Positions 9,559 to 18,022 are shown, counted from the stretch's first letter. The stretch: 64,000 bases of DNA from Nocardioides sp. cx-173 (GCF_021117365.1 NZ_CP088262.1:1922001-1986000); one strand, 5' to 3'. Numbers and translations: made by a program. The notes: generated by a model not told the origin, from the sequence alone.

Positions 9559-9564
9559 ACTCTA
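9559..9564 (-). promoter_or_regulatory. -10 element (TAGAGT) of the AbrB-family gene
   Basis: On the minus strand TAGAGT ends 6 nt before the ATG. The 6-nt spacer is GAGGAG, so the signal could serve as a leaderless promoter or, on a longer transcript, as a ribosome-binding site. Confidence 0.5.
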
Positions 9565-9600
9565 GGATCCGCCTGGGCGGGTGCTGTCGGTGTCGATGCC

Positions 9601-9606
9601 TATCGT
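9601..9606 (+). promoter_or_regulatory. -10 element (TATCGT), leaderless arrangement
   Basis: TATCGT ends 7 nt before the ATG at 9614 and argues against the upstream in-frame start at 9581. Confidence 0.45.
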
Positions 9607-9613
9607 TGCCGAC

Positions 9614-10048
9614 ATGGACGTACGACAGATTCAGGTGACCTTCGACTGTGCCGATCCCCGCGCGCTCTCCCTCTTCTGGAACGCCGCCCTCGGCTACGAG
9701 CTGCCGCCGCCCCCGCCGGGCTTCGGCTCATGGGACGAGTTCTCCGAGTCCCTGCCGCCCGAGGAGCGCAACGGCGCCTCGGCGTCGGTGGACCCCACCG
9801 GCGCGGGGCCGCGGCTGTTCTTCCAGCGCGTGCCCGAGCCCAAGTCCACCAAGAACCGCGTCCACCTCGACGTCCGGGTCGCCCCCGGCCTCGAGGGCGA
9901 CGAGCGGATGGCGGCCCTGGAGGCCGAGTGCGAGCGGCTGGTGGCGCTGGGCGCCACCCGGCTCACGCGCTACGAGCCGGCGCTGCCGATGAGCCACGGG
10001 TTCCTGGTGCTGCAGGATCCAGAGGGCAACGAGCTCTGCCTGGACTGA
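9614..10048 (+). CDS. VOC (glyoxalase/bleomycin-resistance fold) protein
   Basis: The 144-aa protein starts MDVRQIQVTFDCADP, the first beta strand of a VOC module. It contains KSTKNRVHLDV and ends with the LQDPEGNELCLD strand that supplies a metal-binding glutamate in this superfamily. It matches the Glyoxalase_6-like group of small cytosolic VOC proteins, which have no assigned substrate. Position and leaderless promoter indicate a single gene; the MFS gene begins 18 nt after its stop with its own -10 element. Confidence 0.8.
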   Translation: MDVRQIQVTFDCADPRALSLFWNAALGYELPPPPPGFGSWDEFSESLPPEERNGASASVDPTGAGPRLFFQRVPEPKSTKNRVHLDVRVAPGLEGDERMAALEAECERLVALGATRLTRYEPALPMSHGFLVLQDPEGNELCLD

Positions 10049-10054
10049 GGCCCC

Positions 10055-10060
10055 TAGGCT
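10055..10060 (+). promoter_or_regulatory. -10 element (TAGGCT) of the MFS gene, leaderless arrangement
   Basis: TAGGCT ends 6 nt before the GTG at 10067. It is the same hexamer as at 4075. Confidence 0.55.
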
Positions 10061-10066
10061 GGACCG

Positions 10067-11350
10067 GTGAGCGAGGCACCCACGGCGAGGGCCGTCTGGC
10101 TGGTGTGGGGCGTCGGGCTGCTCACCTACATGGTGGCGGTCTTCCATCGCTCGTCCCTGGCCGTGGCCGGGCTCGCCGCGTCCGAGCGCTTCGACATCTC
10201 CGCCTCGCAGCTGGCGACGTTCACGATGCTGCAGCTGCTCGTGTACGCCGGCATGCAGATCCCGGTCGGCCTGCTGGTCGACCGGTTCGGCTCCCGCAGC
10301 GTCCTGCTGGCCGGGACGGTGCTGCTGGTCGTCGCGCAGACCGGCTTCGCGCTCGCGGAGAGCTACCCCGTGGCCCTGCTGGCGCGCACCCTGGTCGGCA
10401 TCGGCGACGCACTGACCTTCATCTGCGTCCTGCGGCTGGTGAGCCGGTGGTTCCCCTCGCGGCGGGTCCCGCTGGTCACCCAGCTCACCGGCACGCTCGG
10501 CCAGCTCGGCGCCCTCGGGGCGGCGGTCCCGATGACCTGGGCGCTGAGCCGATGGGGCTGGACCCCGGCCTACCTCGGTGCGGCCGGGCTCGGCCTGGCG
10601 CTCGCGATCGCGGCCCTGATCGTGGTCCACGACTCGCCCGACGGCCGCAACCTGCGCGGGCCCCGCATGTCGCTGTCGGCGGCGGGCGCCAGCCTGGTCG
10701 CGTCATGGTCGCACCCCGGCACCCGGCTGGGCTTCTGGATGCACTTCACGACGCAGTTCAGCGCCACCGCCCTGACGCTGCTGTGGGGCTACCCGTTCCT
10801 GGTGCGGGGCGAGGGCCGGACGCCGCACGAGGCGGGGCTCCTGCTCTCGCTCATGGTGGTCGTCGTGATGGTGAGCGGCCCGGTGCTGGGTCTCCTCATC
10901 GGCCGCCACCCGTGGCACCGCTCGAGCATGGTCCTCGGCATCGTGGCGGCCATCGTGGCCGCCTGGACGGTGGTGCTGCTCTGGCCGGGCGAGGCGCCCC
11001 TCCCGGTGCTGGTCGTGCTCGTCCTCGTCGCCGGAGTCGGCGGCCCCGCCTCGATGATCGGCTTCGACCTGGCTCGCACCTCCAACCCGGTCGAGCGTCT
11101 GGCGAGCGCCAGCGGGATCGTCAACCAGGCCGGGTTCACGGCCTCGCTGGTGCTCGTGGTCGCCATCGGGGTGATCCTCGACTGGCAGACGCCGGGTGAC
11201 AGCACGTCCTACACGCCGGAGGCGTTCCGCTGGGCGATGAGCGCCCAGTACGTCCTCTGGGGCCTCGGAGCGGTGCAGATCTGGCGCTACCGCCGGCAGG
11301 CGCGTGCGGTCATCGACCGTCAGCAGCTGGAGGCCGGAGTCCTCACGTAA
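10067..11350 (+). CDS. Major facilitator superfamily transporter
   Basis: The protein has 427 aa with about twelve transmembrane segments. The loop between segments 2 and 3 carries the MFS motif-A-like PVGLLVDRFGSRSVLL, and a second DLARTSNPVERLASASG loop sits late in the protein. It resembles the NarK/NNP and OFA-like actinobacterial permeases in hydropathy, but no substrate can be read from the sequence. The closing region is charged and cytoplasmic. It converges on the RTX-like gene with 39 bp between the stops. Confidence 0.82.
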   Translation: MSEAPTARAVWLVWGVGLLTYMVAVFHRSSLAVAGLAASERFDISASQLATFTMLQLLVYAGMQIPVGLLVDRFGSRSVLLAGTVLLVVAQTGFALAESYPVALLARTLVGIGDALTFICVLRLVSRWFPSRRVPLVTQLTGTLGQLGALGAAVPMTWALSRWGWTPAYLGAAGLGLALAIAALIVVHDSPDGRNLRGPRMSLSAAGASLVASWSHPGTRLGFWMHFTTQFSATALTLLWGYPFLVRGEGRTPHEAGLLLSLMVVVVMVSGPVLGLLIGRHPWHRSSMVLGIVAAIVAAWTVVLLWPGEAPLPVLVVLVLVAGVGGPASMIGFDLARTSNPVERLASASGIVNQAGFTASLVLVVAIGVILDWQTPGDSTSYTPEAFRWAMSAQYVLWGLGAVQIWRYRRQARAVIDRQQLEAGVLT

Positions 11351-11389
11351 GTCGTATGAGCCCCGGCCTGGGACGAGCACGCCCGGTCC

Positions 11390-12151
11390 TCAGGGTCGCG
11401 CGACCATCGTCCCCAACGTCCCCTGGAACGAGGCGAGCCGAACCGTGCGGAACGCCGGGTGCCTCGCGGTGAGATCGGCGACCCTCGCGCGGCCCTCCCT
11501 CGGGCTGGGGCAGAGCACCCGCTCGACGTCCTTCTGACGCACGGTGACGGCCATGACGCCGTCGACCAGGAAGCGGACCAGGAACTGCTCGCCGAGCCTC
11601 TGCGAGGGCGGCACCTTGACCAGCGCGCAGGTCAGCCCCGGCTGGCCGCCGAGGTCGACCCGCGGCACCAGCCGACCACCCGCCCTGACGTGCCGGATGC
11701 TGCCGTTGGGCCGGGTGAGGAACGGCGAGAAGACCATCGTGTCGCGGCCGCGGTCGCCGATGAAGGCGTCGCTGCCGTCGCCCGGTGACCAGATGTTGAT
11801 GTCGTCGCCCGCGTCGCCCAGCAGTACGTCGCTGTTCGGGGAGGTGAACCGCTCGGGACCGCCGATCAGGATGTCGTCACCACCTCCACCCACGAGGGTG
11901 TCGGAACCACGGTTGCCCTGGAGGAGGTCGTCGTTGCCGCGCCCGATGAGGACGTCGGTCGCCTCCATGTGCTGTTTCGCCACCACACCCGGCGGCTGGA
12001 TGAACGGGTTGCTGGCGACATCGCTGTCCTGACCCCGTGTCACGTCCTTGCCCGCCGTGCCCGGGGCCACGGTGGCGGTCGCACCGACGGTGGACAGGGC
12101 GAGCCCGGCGAGGGCCGTCGCGACGATGAACCGTGCACGTGCTGTCTTCAT
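11390..12151 (-). CDS. Secreted calcium-binding protein with RTX-like nonapeptide repeats
   Basis: The protein has 253 aa from the ATG at 12151, preceded by AGGGGAA. Residues 1-33 form a Sec signal peptide (MKTARARF, a hydrophobic core, alanine-rich end). Residues ~65-140 contain GGxGxDxxx nonapeptides: IGRGNDDLLQGNRGSDTLVG, GGGGDDILIGG, LLGDAGDDINIW and IGDRGRDTMVF. These fold into a calcium-binding parallel beta roll. The C-terminal ~110 residues are not recognised. It is probably released or cell-surface bound; adhesion or a structural role is possible, and no enzymatic domain is visible. It is divergent from the LAL regulator and shares an upstream motif with the secreted gene at 15369. 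Confidence 0.78.
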   Translation of the reverse strand: MKTARARFIVATALAGLALSTVGATATVAPGTAGKDVTRGQDSDVASNPFIQPPGVVAKQHMEATDVLIGRGNDDLLQGNRGSDTLVGGGGDDILIGGPERFTSPNSDVLLGDAGDDINIWSPGDGSDAFIGDRGRDTMVFSPFLTRPNGSIRHVRAGGRLVPRVDLGGQPGLTCALVKVPPSQRLGEQFLVRFLVDGVMAVTVRQKDVERVLCPSPREGRARVADLTARHPAFRTVRLASFQGTLGTMVARP

Positions 12152-12241
12152 GTGTTTCCCCTGTGTCGTGCCGCCTCCCGATTGGAGGCGGTCTGTCCAC
12201 CACAGTGGGGTCCGCGGAGGCGTGGTGCCCATAGGGAAGTC

Positions 12242-12267
12242 ACCTCAGATCCGGCCCGAACGTGCGG
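12242..12267. promoter_or_regulatory. Shared upstream motif, copy 1 (ACCTCAGATCCGGC...GTGCGG)
   Basis: ACCTCAGATCCGGC, 6 nt, then GTGCGG lies 91 bp upstream of the RTX-like gene and 90 bp upstream of the LAL regulator. It recurs at 15949 as ACCTCAGATTCGGC followed 2 nt later by GTGCGG. AGGCGTGG also occurs on the same side of both copies (12218 and 15933). It may be an operator or promoter element; orientation is undetermined. Confidence 0.45.
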
Positions 12268-12331
12268 CAACCTCGTTGCCCCCGCGCCGCGGGCGGAGGA
12301 TCATCGAGAGCTGACCCCCTCGGGAGGGAGC

Positions 12332-15300
12332 ATGCTGCGCACCTTGACCGCGCCACCGATGTTCGGCCGCGACGCCGAGCTGGACCGGCTGCTGCACGAG
12401 GCGGTCGCGGCCCGGGACGGCTCACCTCGTGTCGTCCTGCTGGCGGGGGAGGCCGGCGTGGGCAAGACCGCCTTGTGCCAGACCGTCCTCGCCCGCCGGG
12501 ACGAGCTCAGCGTCGTCGGTCACTGCCTGCCGCTCCAGGGTGAGTCGATCCCCTTCGCGCCGGTCGTGGGGACGCTCCGGGGCATCTGCCGGTCGCTGGA
12601 CGACGAACGCCTGGGGCGGCTGCTCCGCTGGTGGCCGGTCGAGCTCGACTCGCTGCTGCCGGTCAGCGTGCTGGATCCCAGAACGCCCCGTGCCCCGTCC
12701 ACAGCGAGCGGCCGGTCGGCGCAGTCGCGCATGTTCGAGTGTTTCCTCAGCCTCATCGGCGACCTCACGGCGGACTCGGACGTGGCGTGGCTGGTCGAGG
12801 ACGTGCACTGGGCCGACCGTTCGACCCTCGACCTGCTCGCCTTCCTCGCGCGGAACCTGACCACGGAGCGACTCCTGCTCCTCATGACGGTGCGGACCGA
12901 CGAGCTGCACGGCGAGCATCCCCTGCGTGGCTGGCTGCACGAGATGGGGCGGCTCGCCGGGGTGACCCGGCTCGACCTTCCCCGCCTGGACCGGGCGGCC
13001 ACGGGGGAGCAGCTGCGCAGCATCGCCGCCGCGTCCTCGGACCAGCCCACGCTCGACGAGGCGCAGGTCGACGCGCTCTTCGAACGCTCGGCCGGGAACC
13101 CGCACTTCAGCGAGGAGCTCCTGGAGTGGACGCGCGAGCCGGGCCGGCCGCTCCCGGGCAGCCTGCGCGACCTCGTGGCCGCTCGCCTCGCCACGCTTCC
13201 GTCGACGACCAGGCGGTTCCTGGACGTCGGAGCCGTGCTGGGCACCTTCGACCTCGCGCTGCTGGCCGAGGTGTCGGCGGCTCCCGAGCCGGACGCCGAA
13301 GCCGCGATCCGGGCCGCGGTGGACCGGCACCTGCTGGAGCCGGTGGGCGCCACGTCGTACGCCTTCGTCCATCCGGTGTTCCGTGATTGCCTCGAGGCCG
13401 AGCTGCTGGCCGCGACGCGCCGACGCCTGCACGAGGCGGCGGCGCGCGCATTGGCGGCGCGCGAGGAGGACCCGGCCGACGCGTTCGAGACCAGCGGGAT
13501 GGTCGCTCACCACTGGGAGCAGGCGCAGGCCCCCGGCCCCGCCTTCCAGGCTGTGGTCCGGGCCGGGCTGGCCGCCGAGCGGCTGTGCGCCTTCGCGGAG
13601 GCGGACGACTACCTGCGGCGTGCTCTCACTCTCGGTGAGCGGGACGACGTCGACGTGGCCGGCTCCGGTCTGACGGAGTACGACCTGCTCCTGCACGCCG
13701 CGGAGGTCGCCCACCTGGTGGGCGACGACGCGCGCGCGGTCGAGCTCGGCGACCGGGCGATCGGGTTATCGGCCGACGCCGAGAGGCAGGCGGTGGCTCT
13801 CGAGCGCAAGGGTCGCTACTGCTTCAGCGCGGGTCGGGCCGAGGAGGGCGACGCGGCCTTCCGCTCCGCGCTGGCGCTGCTCTCCTGCGAGCCCTCGCGA
13901 GCACGGGCGCGGGTGCTGTCCGGGCGTGGGCTGCTGGCAACCGGCTGGACCCGGTTGGACCTCGCGCTCGAGGTCTGCACCGAGGCGATCGAGGTGGCTC
14001 GCGCGGTGGGGGCCGAGCGGGAGGAGGGACGCGCGCTCAACGCCTTGGGGGTGGCGACCGCCCTGCTCGGCGACCTGTCCCAGGGCATCGACCACTGCCG
14101 TCGGGCCGTCTCCCTCGCCGAGCGGCTCGACGATGCCGACGACCTGAGCCTGGCCTACATCAACCTCACCCACCTGCTCTCGTTGGCCGGCTCCTGCGAC
14201 GAGGCGCTCGAGGTGGGAGAGCGCGGGTACGCCGCCCTGACCCGGGTCGGGCTGGCGCGTCAGGACGGCAGCTTTCTGCAGGCCAACGTGGCCGAGGGGC
14301 TGGAGCGGGCAGGTCGTTGGCGGGAGGCGGACGATCTGCTCGAGCAGGCCCTCGCCCAGCACCCGCGGGGTCTGCGGAGCTTCCCGGTCCTCGAGCACGC
14401 GGCCCGCCTCGCCCTGCACCGAGGAGAGGCGGCCGCCGACGGGCTCGTCAGCCGGGCGAGAGCCCTCCTGGACGAGCACGCGGCGCCGGACTCGTGGCGT
14501 CGGGAGCTCTGCGAGGTAGAGGCCGAGCTGCACCTGTGGGCGGGCCGCCCCGCGGAGGGACTCGTCGCCGCGCGGACCGGGCTGGACCTGATCGAGCGGG
14601 GTGACGAGGCGCGGTTCGCCGGTGCCCTGGTCACCCTGGCTGCCCGCGGGCTGGCCGACCTGTCCGAGGGAGCGAGGTCCGGGCACGCGGAGCCCGGGGA
14701 GCCCGGCGAGCTGGCGCGGGCCCGGGAGGCGCTGGTCTCGCGCGCCGAGGCGATGCGGCCCAGTCCGCTGGCGGGTGCCGCTCATCCGATGCCGGACGGG
14801 CGGGCGCACGAGGCGACCCTGCGGGCCGAGCTCGGCCGGGGCAGCGGAATGCCGGACCTCGGGGAGGCCTGGGTGGCGGCCGCCGCGGCCTGGGAGCGAC
14901 TCGACCGTCCCTTCCAGGCGGCGTACGCCCGGTGGCGCGAGGCCGAGGCGCGGGTGCTGGGAAAGCAGACGGGGGAGAGGCCGGTGAGCGCCGTACGCCG
15001 AGCGCATGCCGCGGCCACGACGTTGGGCGCCCACCGCCTGGTCCAGGAGGTCGAGCTCCTGGCCCGCTGGGGACGGGTGGACCTCGTGGAAGCGGCCACC
15101 GACGCGGGCGCCGCACCGGGCTATCCGGGGCTGACGGCCCGTGAGGACGAGATCCTGCAGTGCCTGATGGCCGGCCGGACGAACCGCGAGATCGGCGCCG
15201 ACTTGTTCATCAGCGTCAAGACCGTGAGCGTCCACGTCTCCAACATCCTGCGCAAGCAGGGGGTGGCCTCGCGCGAGGAGGCCGCCCGCCTCGGCCACCG

Positions 15301-15343
15301 ACATCGCCGGGCCGCTCCGCACCCGGATGGGTCGGGAGCGTGA
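12332..15343 (+). CDS. Large ATP-binding LuxR-family regulator (LAL type)
   Basis: The protein has 1003 aa from ATG 12332 with GGGAGGGAG upstream. The frame is open further upstream, but nothing there supports an earlier start. The N-terminus is an AAA/STAND ATPase: Walker A GEAGVGKT (39-46), Walker B-type LVEDVHWADRSTLDLL (about 150-165). The middle ~550 residues are alpha-helical with TPR-like character. The C-terminal ~65 residues form a LuxR HTH: LTAREDEILQCLMAGRTNREIGADLFISVKTVSVHVSNIL. LAL proteins are transcriptional activators that sense unknown inducers through ATP and the helical repeats. It is flanked by two secreted-protein genes carrying a common upstream motif, so they are candidate targets. 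Confidence 0.9.
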   Translation: MLRTLTAPPMFGRDAELDRLLHEAVAARDGSPRVVLLAGEAGVGKTALCQTVLARRDELSVVGHCLPLQGESIPFAPVVGTLRGICRSLDDERLGRLLRWWPVELDSLLPVSVLDPRTPRAPSTASGRSAQSRMFECFLSLIGDLTADSDVAWLVEDVHWADRSTLDLLAFLARNLTTERLLLLMTVRTDELHGEHPLRGWLHEMGRLAGVTRLDLPRLDRAATGEQLRSIAAASSDQPTLDEAQVDALFERSAGNPHFSEELLEWTREPGRPLPGSLRDLVAARLATLPSTTRRFLDVGAVLGTFDLALLAEVSAAPEPDAEAAIRAAVDRHLLEPVGATSYAFVHPVFRDCLEAELLAATRRRLHEAAARALAAREEDPADAFETSGMVAHHWEQAQAPGPAFQAVVRAGLAAERLCAFAEADDYLRRALTLGERDDVDVAGSGLTEYDLLLHAAEVAHLVGDDARAVELGDRAIGLSADAERQAVALERKGRYCFSAGRAEEGDAAFRSALALLSCEPSRARARVLSGRGLLATGWTRLDLALEVCTEAIEVARAVGAEREEGRALNALGVATALLGDLSQGIDHCRRAVSLAERLDDADDLSLAYINLTHLLSLAGSCDEALEVGERGYAALTRVGLARQDGSFLQANVAEGLERAGRWREADDLLEQALAQHPRGLRSFPVLEHAARLALHRGEAAADGLVSRARALLDEHAAPDSWRRELCEVEAELHLWAGRPAEGLVAARTGLDLIERGDEARFAGALVTLAARGLADLSEGARSGHAEPGEPGELARAREALVSRAEAMRPSPLAGAAHPMPDGRAHEATLRAELGRGSGMPDLGEAWVAAAAAWERLDRPFQAAYARWREAEARVLGKQTGERPVSAVRRAHAAATTLGAHRLVQEVELLARWGRVDLVEAATDAGAAPGYPGLTAREDEILQCLMAGRTNREIGADLFISVKTVSVHVSNILRKQGVASREEAARLGHRHRRAAPHPDGSGA

Positions 15344-15368
15344 CCCGGCGTCAGCGTGCACCCCAGGG

Positions 15369-15830
15369 TCAGGGCACCAGGACGTCGACGACCCACGTGA
15401 CCTGGTAGACGGCGTCGCCGTCGGCGCTTGCCAGCCTGGACGTCGCAGTGCGGGCTACGCAGGGGATCGTGGTCGAGTCCAGAACCTGCCGAGTGGCGCC
15501 GTCGACCTCCAGCAGCTTGACGCGCTCGGGCGCCGCGAAGAGGTCGCTCCCGTCGAACAGCGTGTTGCGCTTCTGCCCCTCGAAGTAGGTGCGCTGCGCG
15601 GTGAACGTGTTGCCGAGCTTGAGCCGGATCTCGTCGGTGCCCTGGTTGTCCTCCTGGATGTCGCGGGCCTTGACCGAGATGACCCGGATCTGGCAGAGGC
15701 TGCCGGGCGCGGCCGCCGGACTGGCGGAGGAAGCGGGGGCGGCGGCGCCGGCCGGGACGGTGACCGCACCCAGCCCGGTGAGGGCGAGCGCGGTGGTGCC
15801 GAGTGCTGCGAAGACGGTCTTGCTGTTCAT
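15369..15830 (-). CDS. Secreted hypothetical protein
   Basis: The protein has 153 aa from the ATG at 15830, preceded by GGAAGGGGA at good spacing. Residues 1-~40 are a signal peptide followed by an Ala/Ser/Pro linker. The mature ~110 residues are predicted mostly beta strand (CQIRVISVKARDIQED, DEIRLKLGNTF, VKLLEVDG, YQVTWVVDVLV) and have two cysteines, one near each end, which could form a disulfide. No family is recognised; a compact extracytoplasmic beta sandwich is the best guess. It converges on the LAL regulator gene and shares an upstream motif with the RTX-like gene on that gene's other side. Confidence 0.68.
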   Translation of the reverse strand: MNSKTVFAALGTTALALTGLGAVTVPAGAAAPASSASPAAAPGSLCQIRVISVKARDIQEDNQGTDEIRLKLGNTFTAQRTYFEGQKRNTLFDGSDLFAAPERVKLLEVDGATRQVLDSTTIPCVARTATSRLASADGDAVYQVTWVVDVLVP

Positions 15831-15948
15831 GATGGGTTCCCCTTCCGGGATCCTGTCCCGCGTCGGGGTGACCCGGGGACAGGCTCCACGTTGCGGCCGA
15901 CGCAGGCCCCGGCACATCGGGAGGCCCGCCCTAGGCGTGGCCAGGAGG

Positions 15949-15970
15949 ACCTCAGATTCGGCGCGTGCGG
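15949..15970. promoter_or_regulatory. Shared upstream motif, copy 2 (ACCTCAGATTCGGC...GTGCGG)
   Basis: This lies 119 bp upstream of the secreted-protein gene and 81 bp upstream of the YjbR-like gene, in a divergent intergenic region like copy 1. Confidence 0.45.
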
Positions 15971-16017
15971 GCGGGCCCTCGCCGTGAGCGGCGCCGGTGT
16001 GCAGCGCCTCGCGGTCG

Positions 16018-16023
16018 TAGGTT
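16018..16023 (+). promoter_or_regulatory. -10 element (TAGGTT), leaderless arrangement
   Basis: TAGGTT ends 6 nt before the ATG at 16030. Confidence 0.55.
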
Positions 16024-16029
16024 GTCGGC

Positions 16030-16398
16030 ATGGACGTCGAGACCATGCAGGCCCACTGCCTGTCCAAGCCGGGTGCGTGGGCGGACAACCCCTGGGAGCA
16101 CGAGCACCCGGTGGTCAAGGTCGGCGAGGGCGAGCGCGGCAAAATCTTCGCCTTCCTCGGCGCCGGGGGAGTCGGGATCAAGGGCGGCCCCAGCCGCGAG
16201 GCCGCCGACGAGTGGCTCGACCGCTACCCCGGCGACGCCACGGTCATGGCCTACATCGGCCGCTCCGGCTGGAACGACCTGTCGTTCTCCGGCGCCATCC
16301 CGGACGAGGAACTCCTCGAGGCGGTCGACGAGTCCTACCGCCTGGTCGTCGCGAAGCTTCCGAAGAAGCAGCGCCCCGCCGGCTGGGATGCGGTCTGA
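16030..16398 (+). CDS. MmcQ/YjbR family protein
   Basis: The 122-aa cytosolic protein fits the YjbR-like 'double wing' DNA-binding-fold family: CLSKPGAWADNPWEHEHPVVKVG near the start, KIFAFLG strand, then a helix-rich half ending WNDLSFSGAIPDEELLEAVDESYRLVVAKLPKK. The family is widespread and its cellular function is not settled. The leaderless promoter fixes the ATG. It converges on the DUF222/HNH gene with a short GC hairpin between them. Confidence 0.75.
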   Translation: MDVETMQAHCLSKPGAWADNPWEHEHPVVKVGEGERGKIFAFLGAGGVGIKGGPSREAADEWLDRYPGDATVMAYIGRSGWNDLSFSGAIPDEELLEAVDESYRLVVAKLPKKQRPAGWDAV

Positions 16399-16420
16399 GC
16401 GATCTCAGGCACGCCGGTGG

Positions 16421-16436
16421 CCCCGCGGTGGCGGGG
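16421..16436. terminator. Possible bidirectional terminator hairpin
   Basis: CCCCGC-GGTG-GCGGGG forms a 6-bp GC stem between two convergent genes. There is no U-tract on either side, as is common in this kind of genome, so the assignment is weak. Confidence 0.3.
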
Positions 16437-16446
16437 TGTGGGGCGG

Positions 16447-17742
16447 TCAGGGTCTCTGGCGTGGGACCGGTTCGGTGCCGGTGTGGTCGCGGCGGTAGGT
16501 GTGGCCGTGGGGTGAGTGCCAGACATAGGTGCCGCGGTCGAGGACGTCGTAGGTCCAGCCGCCGTGGGTCTTGAGGCGATGGTGCCCGCGACACAGTGGT
16601 GCTGAGTTGTAGGAGCAGGTCGGTCCGCCCTGGTTGTAGGGGGTGACGTGGTCGTGGTCGCAGCGTTCTGCTGGTCGGGTGCACCAGGGGAACACGCAGT
16701 GGTGGTCGACGAGGTCGTCCTGCTCGACGAGGCGGTCGGGGTGCTCGTAGGCCGCGACGTGAATGTGCTCGGCGAGGTCCCGCACGGGCTTGACGTTGAT
16801 GACTGTGGTGCCGGGTGCCCCACACCACTCGCGGATGGTCTCGAGCAGCACCGGCTTGCGCCCTGCCCGCCCGATGGTGGCGTGCGGGTCGCCGAACACC
16901 CCGGCCTCGTGGACGTGCAGGTCGATCACCCGGGTGATCTTGATGCTCTTCTCGGTGGTTGAGGAAGGACGAAGTCCTGTCTCGAAACCACCCTTGGCTC
17001 CGTCGAACGGGAGCGTGTCCTGCCCGCGGGCGAGGTCACCGGCGGCCTGGGCGCGTCGTACGTCCAGCGACTCGGTCGACCCGGCGGCCTTCCGGTCGGC
17101 GGCGAGCCGGCTGATCGCGGTGTCGAGGTCGAGGGCGTCTTGGGCGTCCAGGGTCCCGTTGATCTCGATGGTGCCTTCGAGGGACATGGCCTCGGTGTGG
17201 ATGTCGAGCGTGCGCCCGTCGGCGGCTTGGCGGCGTAGCTTCTCGGCCTGCTCGGGGTCGAACCGGGCGATCGCGGTGGTGATCTGTCGTTCGACCTCGG
17301 CGTAGGAGACCTTGTGCGCGCAGTAGGCGACCCGGGCGTCGACGAACGCCGCGCCGGCCAGGGGTAGGCACATGGTGTGCTCGGCGATCCACCGGGCTTT
17401 CCAGAACCCGAGCTGACCGGCTTCGACCCTTGCCCAGATCCTGGGCAGGCGGTACTTGATCTCGAGGGCGGCGCCGATGTAGCGCTTGGCGGAGTCGGTG
17501 GACATGCCCAGGGCGGCGCCGAACTCCATGACCGCGAACTCGCTGACCCCGGGTGCGCCGGGGCCGGCGAGCGGGATGCCGTGGTCGCCGAACGCGGCGT
17601 CGTCTTCGTCGTGGGTCTCGTGGAGGGCGCACCAGTCGTGGACGAGGTGGAGGCGTCGCAGCTCGGCGTCGGTGGCTGCTCGGGTCTCGGCGCGGACACC
17701 GTCGAGCAGTTGTCTGCTCTGGTCGGGTCCGGGGGTGCTCAT
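16447..17742 (-). CDS. DUF222 / HNH endonuclease-domain protein (13E12 repeat family type)
   Basis: The protein has 431 aa from the ATG at 17742. The N-terminal ~300 residues are the helical DUF222 region. The C-terminus is an HNH nuclease-like zinc module: CVFPWCTRPAERCDHDHVTPY, then NSAPLCRGHHRLKTHGGW, with the paired cysteines and the D-H...N...H core. This architecture equals the multicopy 13E12 family of mycobacteria; the role is unknown and nuclease activity is only implied by the fold. Residues ~251-264 (GGFETGLRPSSTTE) are encoded by a small palindromic element inserted in frame (16954-16992). The long open frame upstream runs through repeats and is not coding. Confidence 0.85.
   Translation of the reverse strand: MSTPGPDQSRQLLDGVRAETRAATDAELRRLHLVHDWCALHETHDEDDAAFGDHGIPLAGPGAPGVSEFAVMEFGAALGMSTDSAKRYIGAALEIKYRLPRIWARVEAGQLGFWKARWIAEHTMCLPLAGAAFVDARVAYCAHKVSYAEVERQITTAIARFDPEQAEKLRRQAADGRTLDIHTEAMSLEGTIEINGTLDAQDALDLDTAISRLAADRKAAGSTESLDVRRAQAAGDLARGQDTLPFDGAKGGFETGLRPSSTTEKSIKITRVIDLHVHEAGVFGDPHATIGRAGRKPVLLETIREWCGAPGTTVINVKPVRDLAEHIHVAAYEHPDRLVEQDDLVDHHCVFPWCTRPAERCDHDHVTPYNQGGPTCSYNSAPLCRGHHRLKTHGGWTYDVLDRGTYVWHSPHGHTYRRDHTGTEPVPRQRP
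16954..16992. repeat. Palindromic element inside the DUF222/HNH coding sequence
   Basis: GGTGGTTGAGG...CTCGAAACCACC has inverted ends with an inner AGGAC-GAA-GTCCT hairpin. It is 39 bp long (divisible by 3), so the host frame is kept. Its ends resemble the CGGTGGTCGAG termini of the elements at 17863-18354. Confidence 0.6.
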
Positions 17743-17777
17743 GGGTCTACTCAAGCACCCGCCACCGACAGTCAAGA
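17743..17777 (-). promoter_or_regulatory. Promoter of the DUF222/HNH gene
   Basis: On the minus strand TTGACT is followed 17 nt later by GAGTAG, just upstream of the ATG at 17742. The -35 is close to consensus; the -10 is poor. A transcript from here would have almost no leader. Confidence 0.4.
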
Positions 17778-17862
17778 GGTCGAGAATGCCCTTTGTCCAC
17801 AGGGTTCTGAGCACTTTCTGAACCCGTCGGTGGTCGAGGTGTGAAGGCGTGCAAAGCCCCTT

Positions 17863-18022
17863 CGGTGGTCGAGGTGCGAAGGCGTGCAACGCCTGAGCCT
17901 CGAGACCCCCGCCGTACCCCCGGCTGCTTCCCGAATCACTGGGTCTCGAGGCTCGTCCCTTCGAGGCTCGCTGCGCTCGCACCTCAGGACAAGCACTGGT
18001 GCTCCTCGCACCTCGACCACCG
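17863..18022. repeat. Inverted-repeat element, copy A (160 bp)
   Basis: It begins CGGTGGTCGAGGTGCGA and ends TCGCACCTCGACCACCG, perfect 17-bp terminal inverted repeats. Inside are CCTGAGCCTCGAGACCCCCG and GGGTCTCGAGGCTCG stretches shared with copies B and C. It has no ORF with recognisable function. A partial 5' end of another copy starts at 17828. The non-genic stretch 17743-18395 consists almost wholly of these elements. Confidence 0.8.

Noticed and set aside
12152..12331. Upstream extension of the LAL regulator (open frame from 11969)
   Set aside because: The extension covers the divergent promoter region and the RTX signal-peptide codons. ATG 12332 has a strong GGGAGGGAG.
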